From assembly GCA_030407315.1 (NCBI GenBank), contig JALQPE010001719.1:225716-289715 (forward strand): a stretch of DNA of 64,000 nucleotides, written 5' to 3'. This DNA is from Asparagopsis taxiformis. Taxonomy: Eukaryota > Rhodophyta > Florideophyceae > Bonnemaisoniales > Bonnemaisoniaceae. Shown here one piece after another: positions 42,001-49,849 of the stretch (positions are counted from its first letter, which is position 1; each line of letters opens with the position of its first letter). The notes under the pieces are model-generated. The model had not been told where the DNA came from and made no database searches. It was given only the letters and a program-made list of their open reading frames with translations. The position numbers and the translations under genes were made by a program.

Positions 42001-43749
42001 GACCTCTTTGAGAGCGTTGAACGCGCATCTTTGGTCCTCGGTAGGAGGTTCTTTCCCGAATTTAGGGAGGCTGTCTTTGGTCAGCATTTCGTTCAAGGGG
42101 TGCGCAATTGCGGCATACCCTTTGATGAATCGTCGAAAGACGCCACAGCTTCCGAGGAAGGATCGCATTTGCGTAGGCGTTTGCGGAAAGATCGCGTCAG
42201 CGATAGCCGAAGTGGCGTTCTGTGCAACAGCTAGCTTTCCTGGCATCACGACATGTCCCAGGTAATCAACCTTCTTTTCGAAGAAATGACACTTTGTCAA
42301 CTTCAGGGTGACACCTGCTTCCCGTAGGAGGGAGAGTACTTGGTCCACATGGTGGAGATGTTCGGCCTCGTCCCGAGAGAATACGATCACATCGTCTAAG
42401 TAAATCAGACAGGTCTGCCAGCGAACGCTGCTAAGAATAATGTCGATGGCACGCTGAAACGTTGCCGGAGCATTCTTCAAGCCAAAGGGCAAACGCTTAA
42501 AGCGATATGTCCCCAAGTGGGAGGTAAATGCCGTTTTGTCACGGTCGTCCTGTGCAACAGGGATCTGCCAATAGCCAGAATTACAATCCAATGTGGTGAA
42601 TACTTGAGCATCTCCGAGGGAGTCAATACAATCATCCATTCGTGGAAGGGGGTACACATCATTGACAGTGATGTCGTTAAGACCCCTATAGTCGACGCAA
42701 AAGCGTAATTTACCATCCTTCTTCGGGACAAGAACCACTGGGCTAGCCCATTCGGAGGTCGACGGTTCGATCACTCCTTTTTCCAGCATGCTGGTTATTT
42801 CCTTACGGGCAATCTCTCGACGAGCGGGTCCCATCCGGTAGGGTTGTTGCCGTCTAGGCTTGCTCCCTTCGACTATGTCGATTCGGTGTTCCGTAGCGCG
42901 GATGTCCCCTAGGGATCCATCCCACATAGACTCGTGTCGAGATAGCATGCTAAGGATGCGTTCCCTCAACGGGATTTGACCAAGGTGGTCTAGAGAGACT
43001 TCTTGCTTCCAGCTTGATGGTTGGGTGGCCTCGGCCTCTTGCTCCTGATGGAGAGTAGTCACCATAGTGGAGGCCTCTTGAGAGGAAGGGGTAGAACGGC
43101 TGAGAGCCATGGGGCGCATTGGCCGTTCGGGTGCCCGGAGGGCATAGCCTATAATGGTCCCTTTAGGGAGGTACTTGTCGGATGTACCGAAGTTAGTTAA
43201 TATAGTCAGGAATTCCTGTCGCGGGATGACTTCCGCAACCCCATTCGGGATAGAGACACGATGTCGGTGAAGGATCCGATCTCTCGGAGAGAGTATACTC
43301 AAGCCGCCACCGGCGCATACAACAGTAGTTGTTACTTGACTCCGCGGAGGAACATTCACACTTTGTGACAATCGAATGCCATGAGGCTGGCGGTCTAAGT
43401 TAATCCCATTAGAGGGTCGCGAGGCATCCACGTAGCACGAAAGGGTGGGGGATGTTTTACGCGTAGGCGACATCACTAGGATAGCTATCGACCCGCCGTC
43501 GTGAATATCAATTCGTTGGGCCCGGCACCTAATTGCGTCTACGTGGGTATTCATTGCCCCAGTTCCCAAGATGAGGGGTACGGCCAACTTAGGCGCGACG
43601 AAGAATTCTTCCTCAAAGGACTTGTGGCCTAACTGTAAGGACAGTATTATCTTGCCTTTTATCCGAAGAGGATTGCCGTTAGCATCGGCCAGTTGCGGAA
43701 CTTTCCCCGTAGGGACTTGGAATTGTTCCCAATTGTGGGTAAGCTCCTT
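39022..43749 (-). CDS. pol: Ty3/gypsy pol polyprotein (protease C-part, RT, RNase H, integrase, chromodomain)
   Basis: The frame is open from 43749 to the stop at 39022; the first ATG inside it is at 43587. It begins with the C-terminal half of the aspartic protease. Reverse transcriptase shows CLIYLDDVIVFS near 42400, and RNase H shows VDTDASAYQIG. Integrase has the HHCC zinc site (HHGILAGHPGQ, then CSACARNR) and the DDE core (LLSDNGPQFASKFF, then QTNGQVERYNRT), followed by a GPYRVI module. After a long Pro/Arg/Ser-rich linker comes a chromodomain (WFLVKWYGYRKPTW), which can direct integration to marked chromatin. The catalytic Asp of the protease lies in a different frame upstream, so a -1 shift is needed between 43749 and 43659 or this copy is damaged there. 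Confidence 0.93.
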   Translation of the reverse strand, partial: KELTHNWEQFQVPTGKVPQLADANGNPLRIKGKIILSLQLGHKSFEEEFFVAPKLAVPLILGTGAMNTHVDAIRCRAQRIDIHDGGSIAILVMSPTRKTSPTLSCYVDASRPSNGINLDRQPHGIRLSQSVNVPPRSQVTTTVVCAGGGLSILSPRDRILHRHRVSIPNGVAEVIPRQEFLTILTNFGTSDKYLPKGTIIGYALRAPERPMRPMALSRSTPSSQEASTMVTTLHQEQEAEATQPSSWKQEVSLDHLGQIPLRERILSMLSRHESMWDGSLGDIRATEHRIDIVEGSKPRRQQPYRMGPARREIARKEITSMLEKGVIEPSTSEWASPVVLVPKKDGKLRFCVDYRGLNDITVNDVYPLPRMDDCIDSLGDAQVFTTLDCNSGYWQIPVAQDDRDKTAFTSHLGTYRFKRLPFGLKNAPATFQRAIDIILSSVRWQTCLIYLDDVIVFSRDEAEHLHHVDQVLSLLREAGVTLKLTKCHFFEKKVDYLGHVVMPGKLAVAQNATSAIADAIFPQTPTQMRSFLGSCGVFRRFIKGYAAIAHPLNEMLTKDSLPKFGKEPPTEDQRCAFNALKEVMIKPPILALPKLGQPYTVDTDASAYQIGCALLQQQGEENDLKPIGYWSRTLTKPERGYSPTERECLAVVWAVTILRPYLEQTKFVVRTDHNALRWLMNINDPSGRLCRWRLRLAEFDYQIVYRPGRVHQLPDALSRVETNGETPVTIDDEIPTLLATHAPQSETSLDDDTDVWFYDLSLARDHAEEAPNRNGTPVLTTHPQTENYSPITRKEWLEEQRTDDFCQQALASQKSDSLFFEDEDGVLCRKSKLDWSSQIVVPKALRQRLLTMCHHGILAGHPGQNRMYDTMRLSYYWPAMAADITGTVERCSACARNRLRLRKHASTLQLFPATTPLDDVAIDLLGPLPRTKKGNVHLLVISCCFSKLTQVVPLRSITAYHVAVAFCTHWVFKYGPPRTLLSDNGPQFASKFFQAVCLQLGTKNVFTTAYHPQTNGQVERYNRTLLSMLRNYVNDNQDDWDVYASALTYAYNTHVHRTTGTTPFDLILSRPPPPYATHHSVKRRATPDVFTKQNFLRRITDTIELAGKRLHSAQARYKRNFDRSIRKSKRLITTDDYVYLDNPEVRERNKLTPVAQGPYRVIRAGRRTVYIDRDGITEKVSLDRVALAPRPTEEPTLPPRSHSANAQASPSGADALAPSTQTQQPQDNGQQHAQSESLPPTPTQELPTTGHPPLSPQPTIRRNEQYSGLGQTTLQEGAPDAVRVSKNFATPSRDEPSSRTPFGNSPTIGNDAHEPSRSPTHQVPTDRDRTQLRRNLRSREARAAQADADQSRNPDRAHPSHKRTTRKSGARTDATDSAQRHPTRGNANKRRLSDARPQTPTPPQREATPLAGTKPRTANLTRQAPTRMANPKQGRNTRSKATANPIGSWETTPNGEEEKAPPGTRPNSEQAPLPEGTKETPEGSGDAERATSDEEYPIDDLIDYVTDDDGEQWFLVKWYGYRKPTWTQRANVPPEWASRYFRRTQPRKGDRPPRRTRTRTPRSGKKLHNPSGTRT
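39916..39928 (-). promoter_or_regulatory. Internal copy of the polypurine tract
   Basis: GGCCCCCTCCTGA (plus strand) is identical to the 13 bases beside the 3' LTR at 34931-34943. It lies within pol, between integrase and chromodomain. It may act as a second plus-strand primer site or be a relic of an earlier 3' end. Confidence 0.45.
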
Positions 43750-44051
43750 TCATGGATGACCGATGGTCCGGACCCGGTGTCCATCACCATACGCATAGGC
43801 GTGAGAATTGACGGATCGAGTCCGATGGAACCCATTACTACGTAATGGGCGGCCTTAAGCAGGCATGAGGCTTTCGGCCTTGAGGTTCGAGTCCCTGTGG
43901 GGGAACCCGAAGGGGTTGGTGTCTGGGAAAGACTTTGGTCCCTAGAGGGAGTTGCAGCCTTTTCCTGCGGAGGTGGTTGTGGTGAGATGTCCACCGAGTA
44001 GCGTAATCGCTCCACCTCCTGACGGGAGTGCGACACCTCACTCCCCGTCAT
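43659..44051 (-). CDS. Linker and N-terminal part of the aspartic protease, frame overlapping gag stop
   Basis: The ATG at 44051 shares its A with the gag stop codon (TAATG). The 130-codon frame has a Ser/Pro/Thr-rich linker and then the protease active site VMDTGSGPSVI. It ends with a stop at 43659, while protease homology moves to the pol frame. The stop-start overlap suggests coupled termination and re-initiation after gag translation, which is inference. Confidence 0.75.
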   Translation of the reverse strand: MTGSEVSHSRQEVERLRYSVDISPQPPPQEKAATPSRDQSLSQTPTPSGSPTGTRTSRPKASCLLKAAHYVVMGSIGLDPSILTPMRMVMDTGSGPSVIHERSLPTIGNNSKSLRGKFRNWPMLTAILFG

Positions 44052-45976
44052 TAGTTTTCCGACGACGTTTCGGAGTCGTCGGTAGTGTCTAGGGCGTCGG
44101 CAACGTCTTGAGCCGTTACGGAAGATCCGTTACGTTCTAAAACGTCTCGCCTCAGAGGGCCCAATTTGGGATGATTTTCGTCATCGGCGAACGCAACCAT
44201 GCGTGTTGGAGGGTTTGACCGTTGGAGCACGGTTTTAGGGTAATCCCTTTTTCGGTTGAACCGATTGGACTGGCGCTGTTGGCGGCGCATAACCTGTTCC
44301 GGTTCTTGCTGGTAAGCGTAGTTCGCAAAGGCGAAGTAAGTTCCCACTGAGGGTGGTAGGTAAGGGCAAGTGTACAACACGTGCCCTGGTTGGCGACAGC
44401 CAGAGCATCTCCAAGTAACAGCCCCTTCGGGGATCATACTCTCAGCGAGTTTAAGATGTTCTCCCGTTAGGGTAGGGGCCTGCATTGGCGCGCCCATTGG
44501 GTTCCCGGTAGGGGAAGGTAATGTCGGCGGTGGGGTCCGCGGTATTGCGGACGGCTCCCCGGGTAGGGTGGCGAGCATCGCCTTGCGTTTGCGTTCGGCA
44601 ATTTCCCGGGTAGGGTAAGCCTTCGGCTTTGCGGGTAGCGAAGCTCTTAGAGAGTCCCCGAGTCCTTTAGCAAGGTTACGGACAGCGAGAAAATCTTCCC
44701 CGCCGGAGCGGCCGATTGTAACCTTGACGGTGTGTTTAACCTCTGGGCGTAGGCCCTTGAGGTAATAGTTGACCAAGTCTCTTTCCGAGAAGACGTTCGC
44801 ACACAGGAGAGCAGCGTCCTGCAGTCTGTCTGCGTATGCAGCTTCATCTTCATCCGGCCCTTGCCGTATACGCGTTACCGCGTCATAAGCGTCCGCTAGG
44901 ACGTTGTCTGTTGCGTAGCGAGCCAGAAGGGCGTTAACGGCTTGCGGCCAAGTGATCTGCTGATGCAAATGGTTGAGAAGCTTGCGCTTTCGCGCCTCGG
45001 CGGCGATAAACCTTTGAGGTTCTCCTTCTAGGAAATACTTGAGTAACTTGGTAGCTTCTCCCTCCGAGACTCCGCATGAATCACATGCATCTTGAAATTC
45101 CGCGAGGAACCGGAGGATATCGATGGGTTCCGTACCATCGAACGGCGTGAATGACGCGTTGAAATTACGGATCTTCTCCGTTAGCTTATACAAGCTTCTT
45201 GTTTTCCCCATTGGGGTGTCGGTCGTTAGGGACTTGTTCTTGAGTCGGTAGTACCGATAGGAGACCACTAGGTCGAACGCAGGTTCGCGGGCCTTCAAAG
45301 GCACTAAGCCTTCCTCAAGAGGTCCTTCTTCATCATCCCACGAGGGATTTTCCGGTGCAGATCCGGTGGCACGAGTGTGCTGTCTCGTGCGAGAGATATT
45401 CCCTGTTTGGGATAGTGATTCGGCGAGGGCGTCGACACGGTCCGACAGGTGTCGGGTTGCTTCTGCGACTTGATCCAATCGGGGATCTTCTTCTTCCTCC
45501 CTACATGATGTAGGGTCAGGGAAATCAGCCGATCGGATGCGGCGAGCAGGAAACTCCTGTTGTCCTAATGGACTGGCATTAAAGCCGTGAATCGAAAGCT
45601 CCTCCAGACGAGTTTCCAAAAGGGATACGCGTTTAGCGAATTCGGCTTTGACCTGATTCCAGGTTTCCGCTAGGAACTCGGCGTCCCGATCTTGGGTGGC
45701 TTCTCGGCTGGCGGCCATCAGCTTTGGCTCGACCAGTTCCATGACGGTTTCGACCGTAGCGTCTACGATTTCCGCCCTGCGGTCTTGAACAGTCTTCTCG
45801 ACGACGGTGCTGAATTCAGCCTTGAATTCTTCCAACCGTTCGTTGAAGATTCGGTCAGCCCGATCTTGCAGGGTGTTAATCACCACGCCTTCTTCGGCGA
45901 TCAGATCCGAATCGGATAAGTCGCTGGCAGGCGCTATGTCCTCACTAGAGGGTCCCGTTGTAGGGTTACAAGGCAT
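44051..45976 (-). CDS. gag: Gag of the family-1 retrotransposon
   Basis: The 641-residue capsid/nucleocapsid precursor has an acidic helical N terminus and a capsid-like region (FNASFTPFDGTEPIDILRFL, then EGEATKLLKYFLEGEPQRFI). A zinc knuckle of the form C-x2-C-x4-H-x4-C lies near residues 521-537 (WRCSGCRQPGHVLYTC), followed by a basic tail. The start ATG lies 77 bases inside the 5' LTR. It has the same architecture as the gag at 59103, but the two are strongly diverged. Confidence 0.88.
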   Translation of the reverse strand: MPCNPTTGPSSEDIAPASDLSDSDLIAEEGVVINTLQDRADRIFNERLEEFKAEFSTVVEKTVQDRRAEIVDATVETVMELVEPKLMAASREATQDRDAEFLAETWNQVKAEFAKRVSLLETRLEELSIHGFNASPLGQQEFPARRIRSADFPDPTSCREEEEDPRLDQVAEATRHLSDRVDALAESLSQTGNISRTRQHTRATGSAPENPSWDDEEGPLEEGLVPLKAREPAFDLVVSYRYYRLKNKSLTTDTPMGKTRSLYKLTEKIRNFNASFTPFDGTEPIDILRFLAEFQDACDSCGVSEGEATKLLKYFLEGEPQRFIAAEARKRKLLNHLHQQITWPQAVNALLARYATDNVLADAYDAVTRIRQGPDEDEAAYADRLQDAALLCANVFSERDLVNYYLKGLRPEVKHTVKVTIGRSGGEDFLAVRNLAKGLGDSLRASLPAKPKAYPTREIAERKRKAMLATLPGEPSAIPRTPPPTLPSPTGNPMGAPMQAPTLTGEHLKLAESMIPEGAVTWRCSGCRQPGHVLYTCPYLPPSVGTYFAFANYAYQQEPEQVMRRQQRQSNRFNRKRDYPKTVLQRSNPPTRMVAFADDENHPKLGPLRRDVLERNGSSVTAQDVADALDTTDDSETSSEN

Positions 45977-46032
45977 CGTGAAGATGATTGTGAAGGAAAA
46001 TTTCTCTCAAAGAGACTTACCCGAGGGTACAA

Positions 46033-46052
46033 GGTTCTAGGTCGAGAGACCA
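46033..46052 (-). promoter_or_regulatory. Primer-binding site of the family-1 element
   Basis: One base inside the 5' LTR the minus strand reads TGGTCTCTCGACCTAGAACC. The first 18 bases are identical to the site at 59005 in the other element. TGG is the complement of the tRNA CCA end. Confidence 0.75.
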
Positions 46053-46053
46053 A

Positions 46054-46738
46054 TGTAGCAGGTAGAAAATCCGCTAGAGCGGCAAACCACCCGACAGGTG
46101 TCCCGAGCCTCGGTAGAGGAAGTGGTAGAGCAGATGAACCTTATAGGTACCCAGCGGGTAGTCTCGTAAGAGAGAAGGTGTCGTTACCCGGAGGGGGTTG
46201 TGCGATAAAGGGGTGCTCACGCGAGAGGCGTATGGATAGAGCGAGTGACGTAATCCGTCGAGCTGTTGGCTAACCCTAAGGTTTTCCCGGAGAGGGGCTG
46301 AACAATAGGTATGCGAACACTGTTCCAATGGGTCGTAATTCCACTTGAGTTTACGTTACTCTAGAAACCGTGCCTACTGGCTATTCCAGTGGCCGTTTTA
46401 TACTAAGTCTACTGTAAGCTAGGGTTAGTGGTTAGGAATAAATATCCAGTTAGTGACCAATCAGAACCCAATTACTGGCGCTCGCCTACCCGCGAGGTCA
46501 TTGCCAATAGGCTTACATTGTAATGTATGGCTGATCAGCCTTAAGTTAGAATTTGCCCCTTGTAGGGTCTTGGCAGGGGCCATTAGGCCCAAATAGGGTG
46601 TTTACAGCCTTTTGTTAGTCCCAATTACAGGAAACAGGCCCAGTTGGCTGGTGCCTTCTGATTGGCACATCCCTTAAGTGGGTACCCAATAGGGAAGCGA
46701 CACGCCTCGATCGGCGAGGACCGCCAGGCGGTACGACA
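46054..46738 (-). repeat. 5' LTR of the family-1 element
   Basis: This 685-base LTR pairs with 34246-34929. On the minus strand TATAAAA occurs at 46396-46402 and should place the transcript start downstream of it. The outer flank is the target duplication CATTG. Confidence 0.92.
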
Positions 46739-46743
46739 CATTG
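46739..46743. other. Target-site duplication CATTG (right) of the nested element
   Basis: Matches 34241-34245; see the element entry. Confidence 0.9.
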
Positions 46744-46827
46744 CTGTCGCCGGCCGTGTCCGCCGAAATTCGAATTCCGCAGAAATCGTAAATATTTGCC
46801 ATTTTCGAATTGGCCACGTATACTACA
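46744..46827 (-). repeat. Solo LTR of family 2, second part
   Basis: The 84 bases are the reverse complement of the start of the LTR at 58344 (ends TATACTACA here, begins TGTAGTATA there). They complete the solo LTR whose first part is 33655-34245. Confidence 0.88.
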
Positions 46828-46832
46828 CCTGT
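46828..46832. other. Target-site duplication CCTGT (right) of the solo family-2 LTR
   Basis: Matches 33650-33654 exactly and sits next to the TATACTACA end of the LTR. Confidence 0.85.
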
Positions 46833-47348
46833 GTCGGAACGCAAATAGACGTATGGTTCCAAGTGAGTGATGACGCAATATGGTGGAACGCTACTGTTGT
46901 GGAAATCAAACTTCTTGAGAAGTATCCTGTCTGCGGTGGTAAGCCGTCAGTGGGAGACCGCATCGATGTAGACAGAGGAGATGGCGTGTACACGCCTGGT
47001 GTGGTGGAGCACAATGGACAGGATGTGGGTGATGCAATTGTGAGGTTGGCGACGGAGGAAAAGGATATTGCAGTGATGGAAGTATCAAAATGGCGGTACT
47101 CGGATGCTGTGAAGCCAAGTCACGATGAAATGGTGGTTGCGGAAGGCATATTGTTATATGATGCTATCGCTGAAAGGAATTACCCTTGTGTTTCCTACGA
47201 ACATGTAAAATTTCTGATGGGAAGTAAGTTAATGTCCGGGGGTCAGCCACCGACACAGTGGCGAAGGAACAACAGAGAGGTTGTGGACTACGAAGCGGTG
47301 GGAGAAGAATTTCATGAACAATCAGATGGAGAATCTGAAGGGATATAA
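46833..47348 (+). pseudogene. Tudor-like gene broken by retroelement insertion
   Basis: Directly after the CCTGT duplication the reading continues VGTQIDVWFQVSDDAIWWNA, then GILLYDAIAERN and a stop at 47348. The same frame runs into the left side of the insertion: 33619-33654 reads GHERERAAALDALP in phase, so the solo LTR landed in an open frame. Further upstream the frame enters the truncated family-1 LTR, so the true N terminus is lost. The domain resembles that of the intact protein at 27507. The frame also reads through the LTR from 46662, but that part is repeat and not gene. The role is unknown. Confidence 0.6.
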
Positions 47349-47369
47349 CTGTAGAGGAAAAAGCAAAAA

Positions 47370-47861
47370 GTGGAATCAGCACTTGACGCCAACACATACG
47401 GTGGTATGGAGACAAGGCTGAGAACACTAGAAAATATAATGCTTTCTGGAAATGGTAGCGAGTGTCGGCTTGGTTGGATCGGAATGGTTCGAAATTGTGG
47501 ATCAACAGTATCAGCTGGTAAGGTTTTATTGATGCTCTTACAGCGTGCGGTAGAGAAAGTTGTGGAACAGGTTAATCGAAGCACTTTGTCACACTCAGGT
47601 GGCGGCTACCCACATAGTGAGATTGACGGTGCATGTACAAGTGGAACGGCTATTAGCGGACCGGTGCAGATTCCCATCTCATTGAGCACTGAGTTATTCC
47701 GGGAAATGATAAAGGGAACAGCAGAAATCTATGGAGGGCGGTATTACAAAGTGTACCCAGGGCTTCACGCGGCAGTGGCTGGAACTGGTGGGGAAGCTGT
47801 GAAAATTACGTGTTCCAGATTTGCAACACTATCAGATCTGCTAGGATTGGGGCACCGATAG
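47370..47861 (+). CDS. Unknown open frame downstream of the broken Tudor-like gene
   Basis: The 163-codon frame is in phase with the Tudor-like reading but separated from it by TAA and TAG codons about 20 bases upstream. It includes a helical stretch (METRLRTLENIML) and ends LSDLLGLGHR. It could be the original C-terminal part of the broken gene or a separate exon, as the first in-frame codon is GTG and the first ATG is at 47406. No family is recognised. Confidence 0.35.
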   Translation: MESALDANTYGGMETRLRTLENIMLSGNGSECRLGWIGMVRNCGSTVSAGKVLLMLLQRAVEKVVEQVNRSTLSHSGGGYPHSEIDGACTSGTAISGPVQIPISLSTELFREMIKGTAEIYGGRYYKVYPGLHAAVAGTGGEAVKITCSRFATLSDLLGLGHR

Positions 47862-48688
47862 CGAACCGAGTGTCTGGTTCAAAGGCGTAACATCAGCAAA
47901 TCGGAAGTGGAGGACAATGAAGAGTGTAGTTACATGAACGGTTCGGCGAGGTCATGTGGTTTGCGGTTGTTTGGTACGATATTGTGCTCGGGAATCATGG
48001 AAGCACAGTCGACATCTGTTGCAATTGGCAGTAGCTCATTCTGCGCTGTGGAACAACATCAAACGTGTGGTGTCTAATTCGAAAAAGTAGTACTGTGGTC
48101 CAAGGTGAATACGTGCACGGAATGGAGCTGCAGAAATGTCCTTTGACATGTGATGTGCACGGGAGGAGTGACAGTGAAGGGAGTCTGGAAGGGTAGAAAA
48201 GCGAAGGAAAGAAATGTTTCCGTATAGAATGGGAGCCTGCGATGCAAAGAAAGCGAGGAAAGGCGGGGGATGTATTGTGGGGATCTCTGAGAGTTCATAT
48301 GCTGTACGTCGTATTCCGTGGTGTGGAAGAACCTTGTCGTATAGACAAGTTGATAACAGAATATGTAGTGAACAACGTCGCGCAGCTCTAGATGTCCCCA
48401 TGCAACTCGCAAAGGGAATCCATCTTTCCCGAACTGAGGTGTAGGTAACTTGCTGAGGGCCGCATTGAATAAACCTTGGAGACATATTGCTATCCGATAA
48501 CAAGCTTGAATGGCACGGGGCTCATGACAAAGCATCTCCAGTTGTGTGCATTGGCAGAAACTGCATAACAATATCATAGCTAAAGTAAGAAAAGAGAATG
48601 AACATACAGCCAATTTCTTCACTGGATTCTTCGCAGTTGTAATGTTTCCATTAGCGATACCGCCACTTACCTGAACTTCGTAAGTAAC
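47862..48688. other. Region without supported gene
   Basis: Minus-strand frames here include one with a signal-peptide-like hydrophobic stretch near 48560-48620, but its first codon is GTG. CAGGTAAGT, a perfect donor, occurs on the minus strand near 48673, just after the stop of the next gene. No gene model could be built. Confidence 0.35.
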
Positions 48689-49849
48689 CTAAACGTGAAG
48701 CTCGGGACGACTGAGAATGAAATTTGAGAAGATGGAATCATTTCTTGAATACACTTCCAGAGCGTCTTCTCCTGTTCCGTAAGCTTTCGACGTTGTTGGA
48801 ATTGAGTCAGGTGGACAAATGTCCGACGAGGACACATCAGAGTCGAGTGGAACATCAATAGTTGCCTTCATATCTCTGTGGATGAGGAAGAATGCTTGCT
48901 TGACCAATTCCATTTTCATTTGCTTACGGGAACTATTGAGAACTGGGTGAGCTGCCGTATAGCAGAGGTAATGATCGGAATGGACTGTAACCGACGGTGA
49001 CAGGTTGGGCATAGAGGAAGACGAAGAGGAGGACGTAGATGCATGGGGTGCTTCTCCTTTCGAACCAGAAAGTCGCGGACGCTTCGGAGATCCAACCTGC
49101 AAACTCGTGGACTGTTCTATGTTGCGTTCCGCCTCCGTGGGCATCGAAATATCCATGGCATGCAAAAGAGCGCGCTGCGAAATGTGCTGCCAAGATAGTT
49201 TATCGATGGGCACAACTGTTGCATTGCGTAGTACATAATCTCTTGAGATAGTATTGCTGTTCAAGTCCTCTTCCTCGCCGGGGTCCAGGATGCCGGCATT
49301 CCTGGTGGCCGAGTCCTTCCATCGCACAATTCTGTCATTCACCATCGAAATAAACGCTGTTCCGACAATAGATCGTTTTAAGAATATATGCCGTTTCCCA
49401 ACCGTCGTGCCAATTAGGGATTTCTTGGATTGTTTTACCTCTGCATTAGAACTGTAAGTCTGCGAAAACGACAATGCAGCAAGTAGCAATGTTGTACAGG
49501 ACTTCACTTGCGGGGTTTCTTCAGACCTTGCATTCAAGTTCCTGAGCAAACTTGGATCCACTGAAGTTTTGGTAAGCTCTGCAACGGTTCTGAAAGCGAC
49601 GAATCTAGATGTCACATGCCTATTGTTGAACAAAGATGATACTAGAGTGGTAATTTGACCAGATTTTCTTGATCTATCCTCGAGAACTACTGAAGGTACA
49701 GTGTTTGTCCCTGCAGCAACCAAGGTCATGTACCGAATGCAACCAAGCTCCATTTCAATGGACGAAAGGGAGTCGCACATATACTGTTCGAGGGATGCAA
49801 ACTGTTCCTCAAACTTTGCAAACCTTGACAATGATAATTCATCTCGCAT
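48689..49849 (-). CDS. Unknown 386-residue protein
   Basis: The frame starts at the ATG at 49849 and is uninterrupted. The N terminus is helical (LSLSRFAKFEEQFASLEQYM). The middle contains VVGTAFI-like hydrophobic strands (KRSIVGTAFISMVNDRIVRW) and a Ser-rich basic patch (PKRPRLSGSKGE) that looks like a nuclear localisation signal, followed by a run of serines. The C-terminal part is hydrophobic then acidic. I recognise no family. It lies among damaged accessory genes and may belong to the same mobile unit as the methyltransferase gene, which diverges from it. Confidence 0.6.
   Translation of the reverse strand: MRDELSLSRFAKFEEQFASLEQYMCDSLSSIEMELGCIRYMTLVAAGTNTVPSVVLEDRSRKSGQITTLVSSLFNNRHVTSRFVAFRTVAELTKTSVDPSLLRNLNARSEETPQVKSCTTLLLAALSFSQTYSSNAEVKQSKKSLIGTTVGKRHIFLKRSIVGTAFISMVNDRIVRWKDSATRNAGILDPGEEEDLNSNTISRDYVLRNATVVPIDKLSWQHISQRALLHAMDISMPTEAERNIEQSTSLQVGSPKRPRLSGSKGEAPHASTSSSSSSSMPNLSPSVTVHSDHYLCYTAAHPVLNSSRKQMKMELVKQAFFLIHRDMKATIDVPLDSDVSSSDICPPDSIPTTSKAYGTGEDALEVYSRNDSIFSNFILSRPELHV

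Larger units (their letters stand above)
34246..46738 (-). mobile_element. Complete Ty3/gypsy chromodomain LTR retrotransposon with an antisense ORF (family 1)
   Basis: The element is 12,493 bases and lies on the minus strand. Both ends are LTRs (TGTAGC...GACA as written on the plus strand) flanked by CATTG. In its own sense the order is 5' LTR, primer-binding site, gag, protease and pol ending in a chromodomain, then a 4-kb segment with a 1104-codon ORF on the opposite strand, a polypurine tract and the 3' LTR. Domain order protease, reverse transcriptase, RNase H, integrase is that of Ty3/gypsy. It is inserted in a solo LTR of another family. Apart from one frame break in the protease region, all ORFs are long and open, so the insertion is fairly recent. 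Confidence 0.93.

Noticed and set aside
43870..43900. Perfect tRNA-type B box (GGTTCGAGTCC) as a sign of a tRNA gene
   Set aside because: No A box or foldable cloverleaf is found around it, and it lies in the retroelement protease linker among similar hairpin motifs.
46662..46832. Coding extension of the Tudor-like frame upstream through the LTR
   Set aside because: This part is LTR sequence of two families; the frame is open by chance and the same sequence occurs at 34850-34929.
48074..48622. 182-codon minus-strand frame with a signal-peptide-like start
   Set aside because: The frame begins at GTG rather than ATG, and the sequence after the hydrophobic stretch shows no domain. A spliced gene is possible but unsupported.
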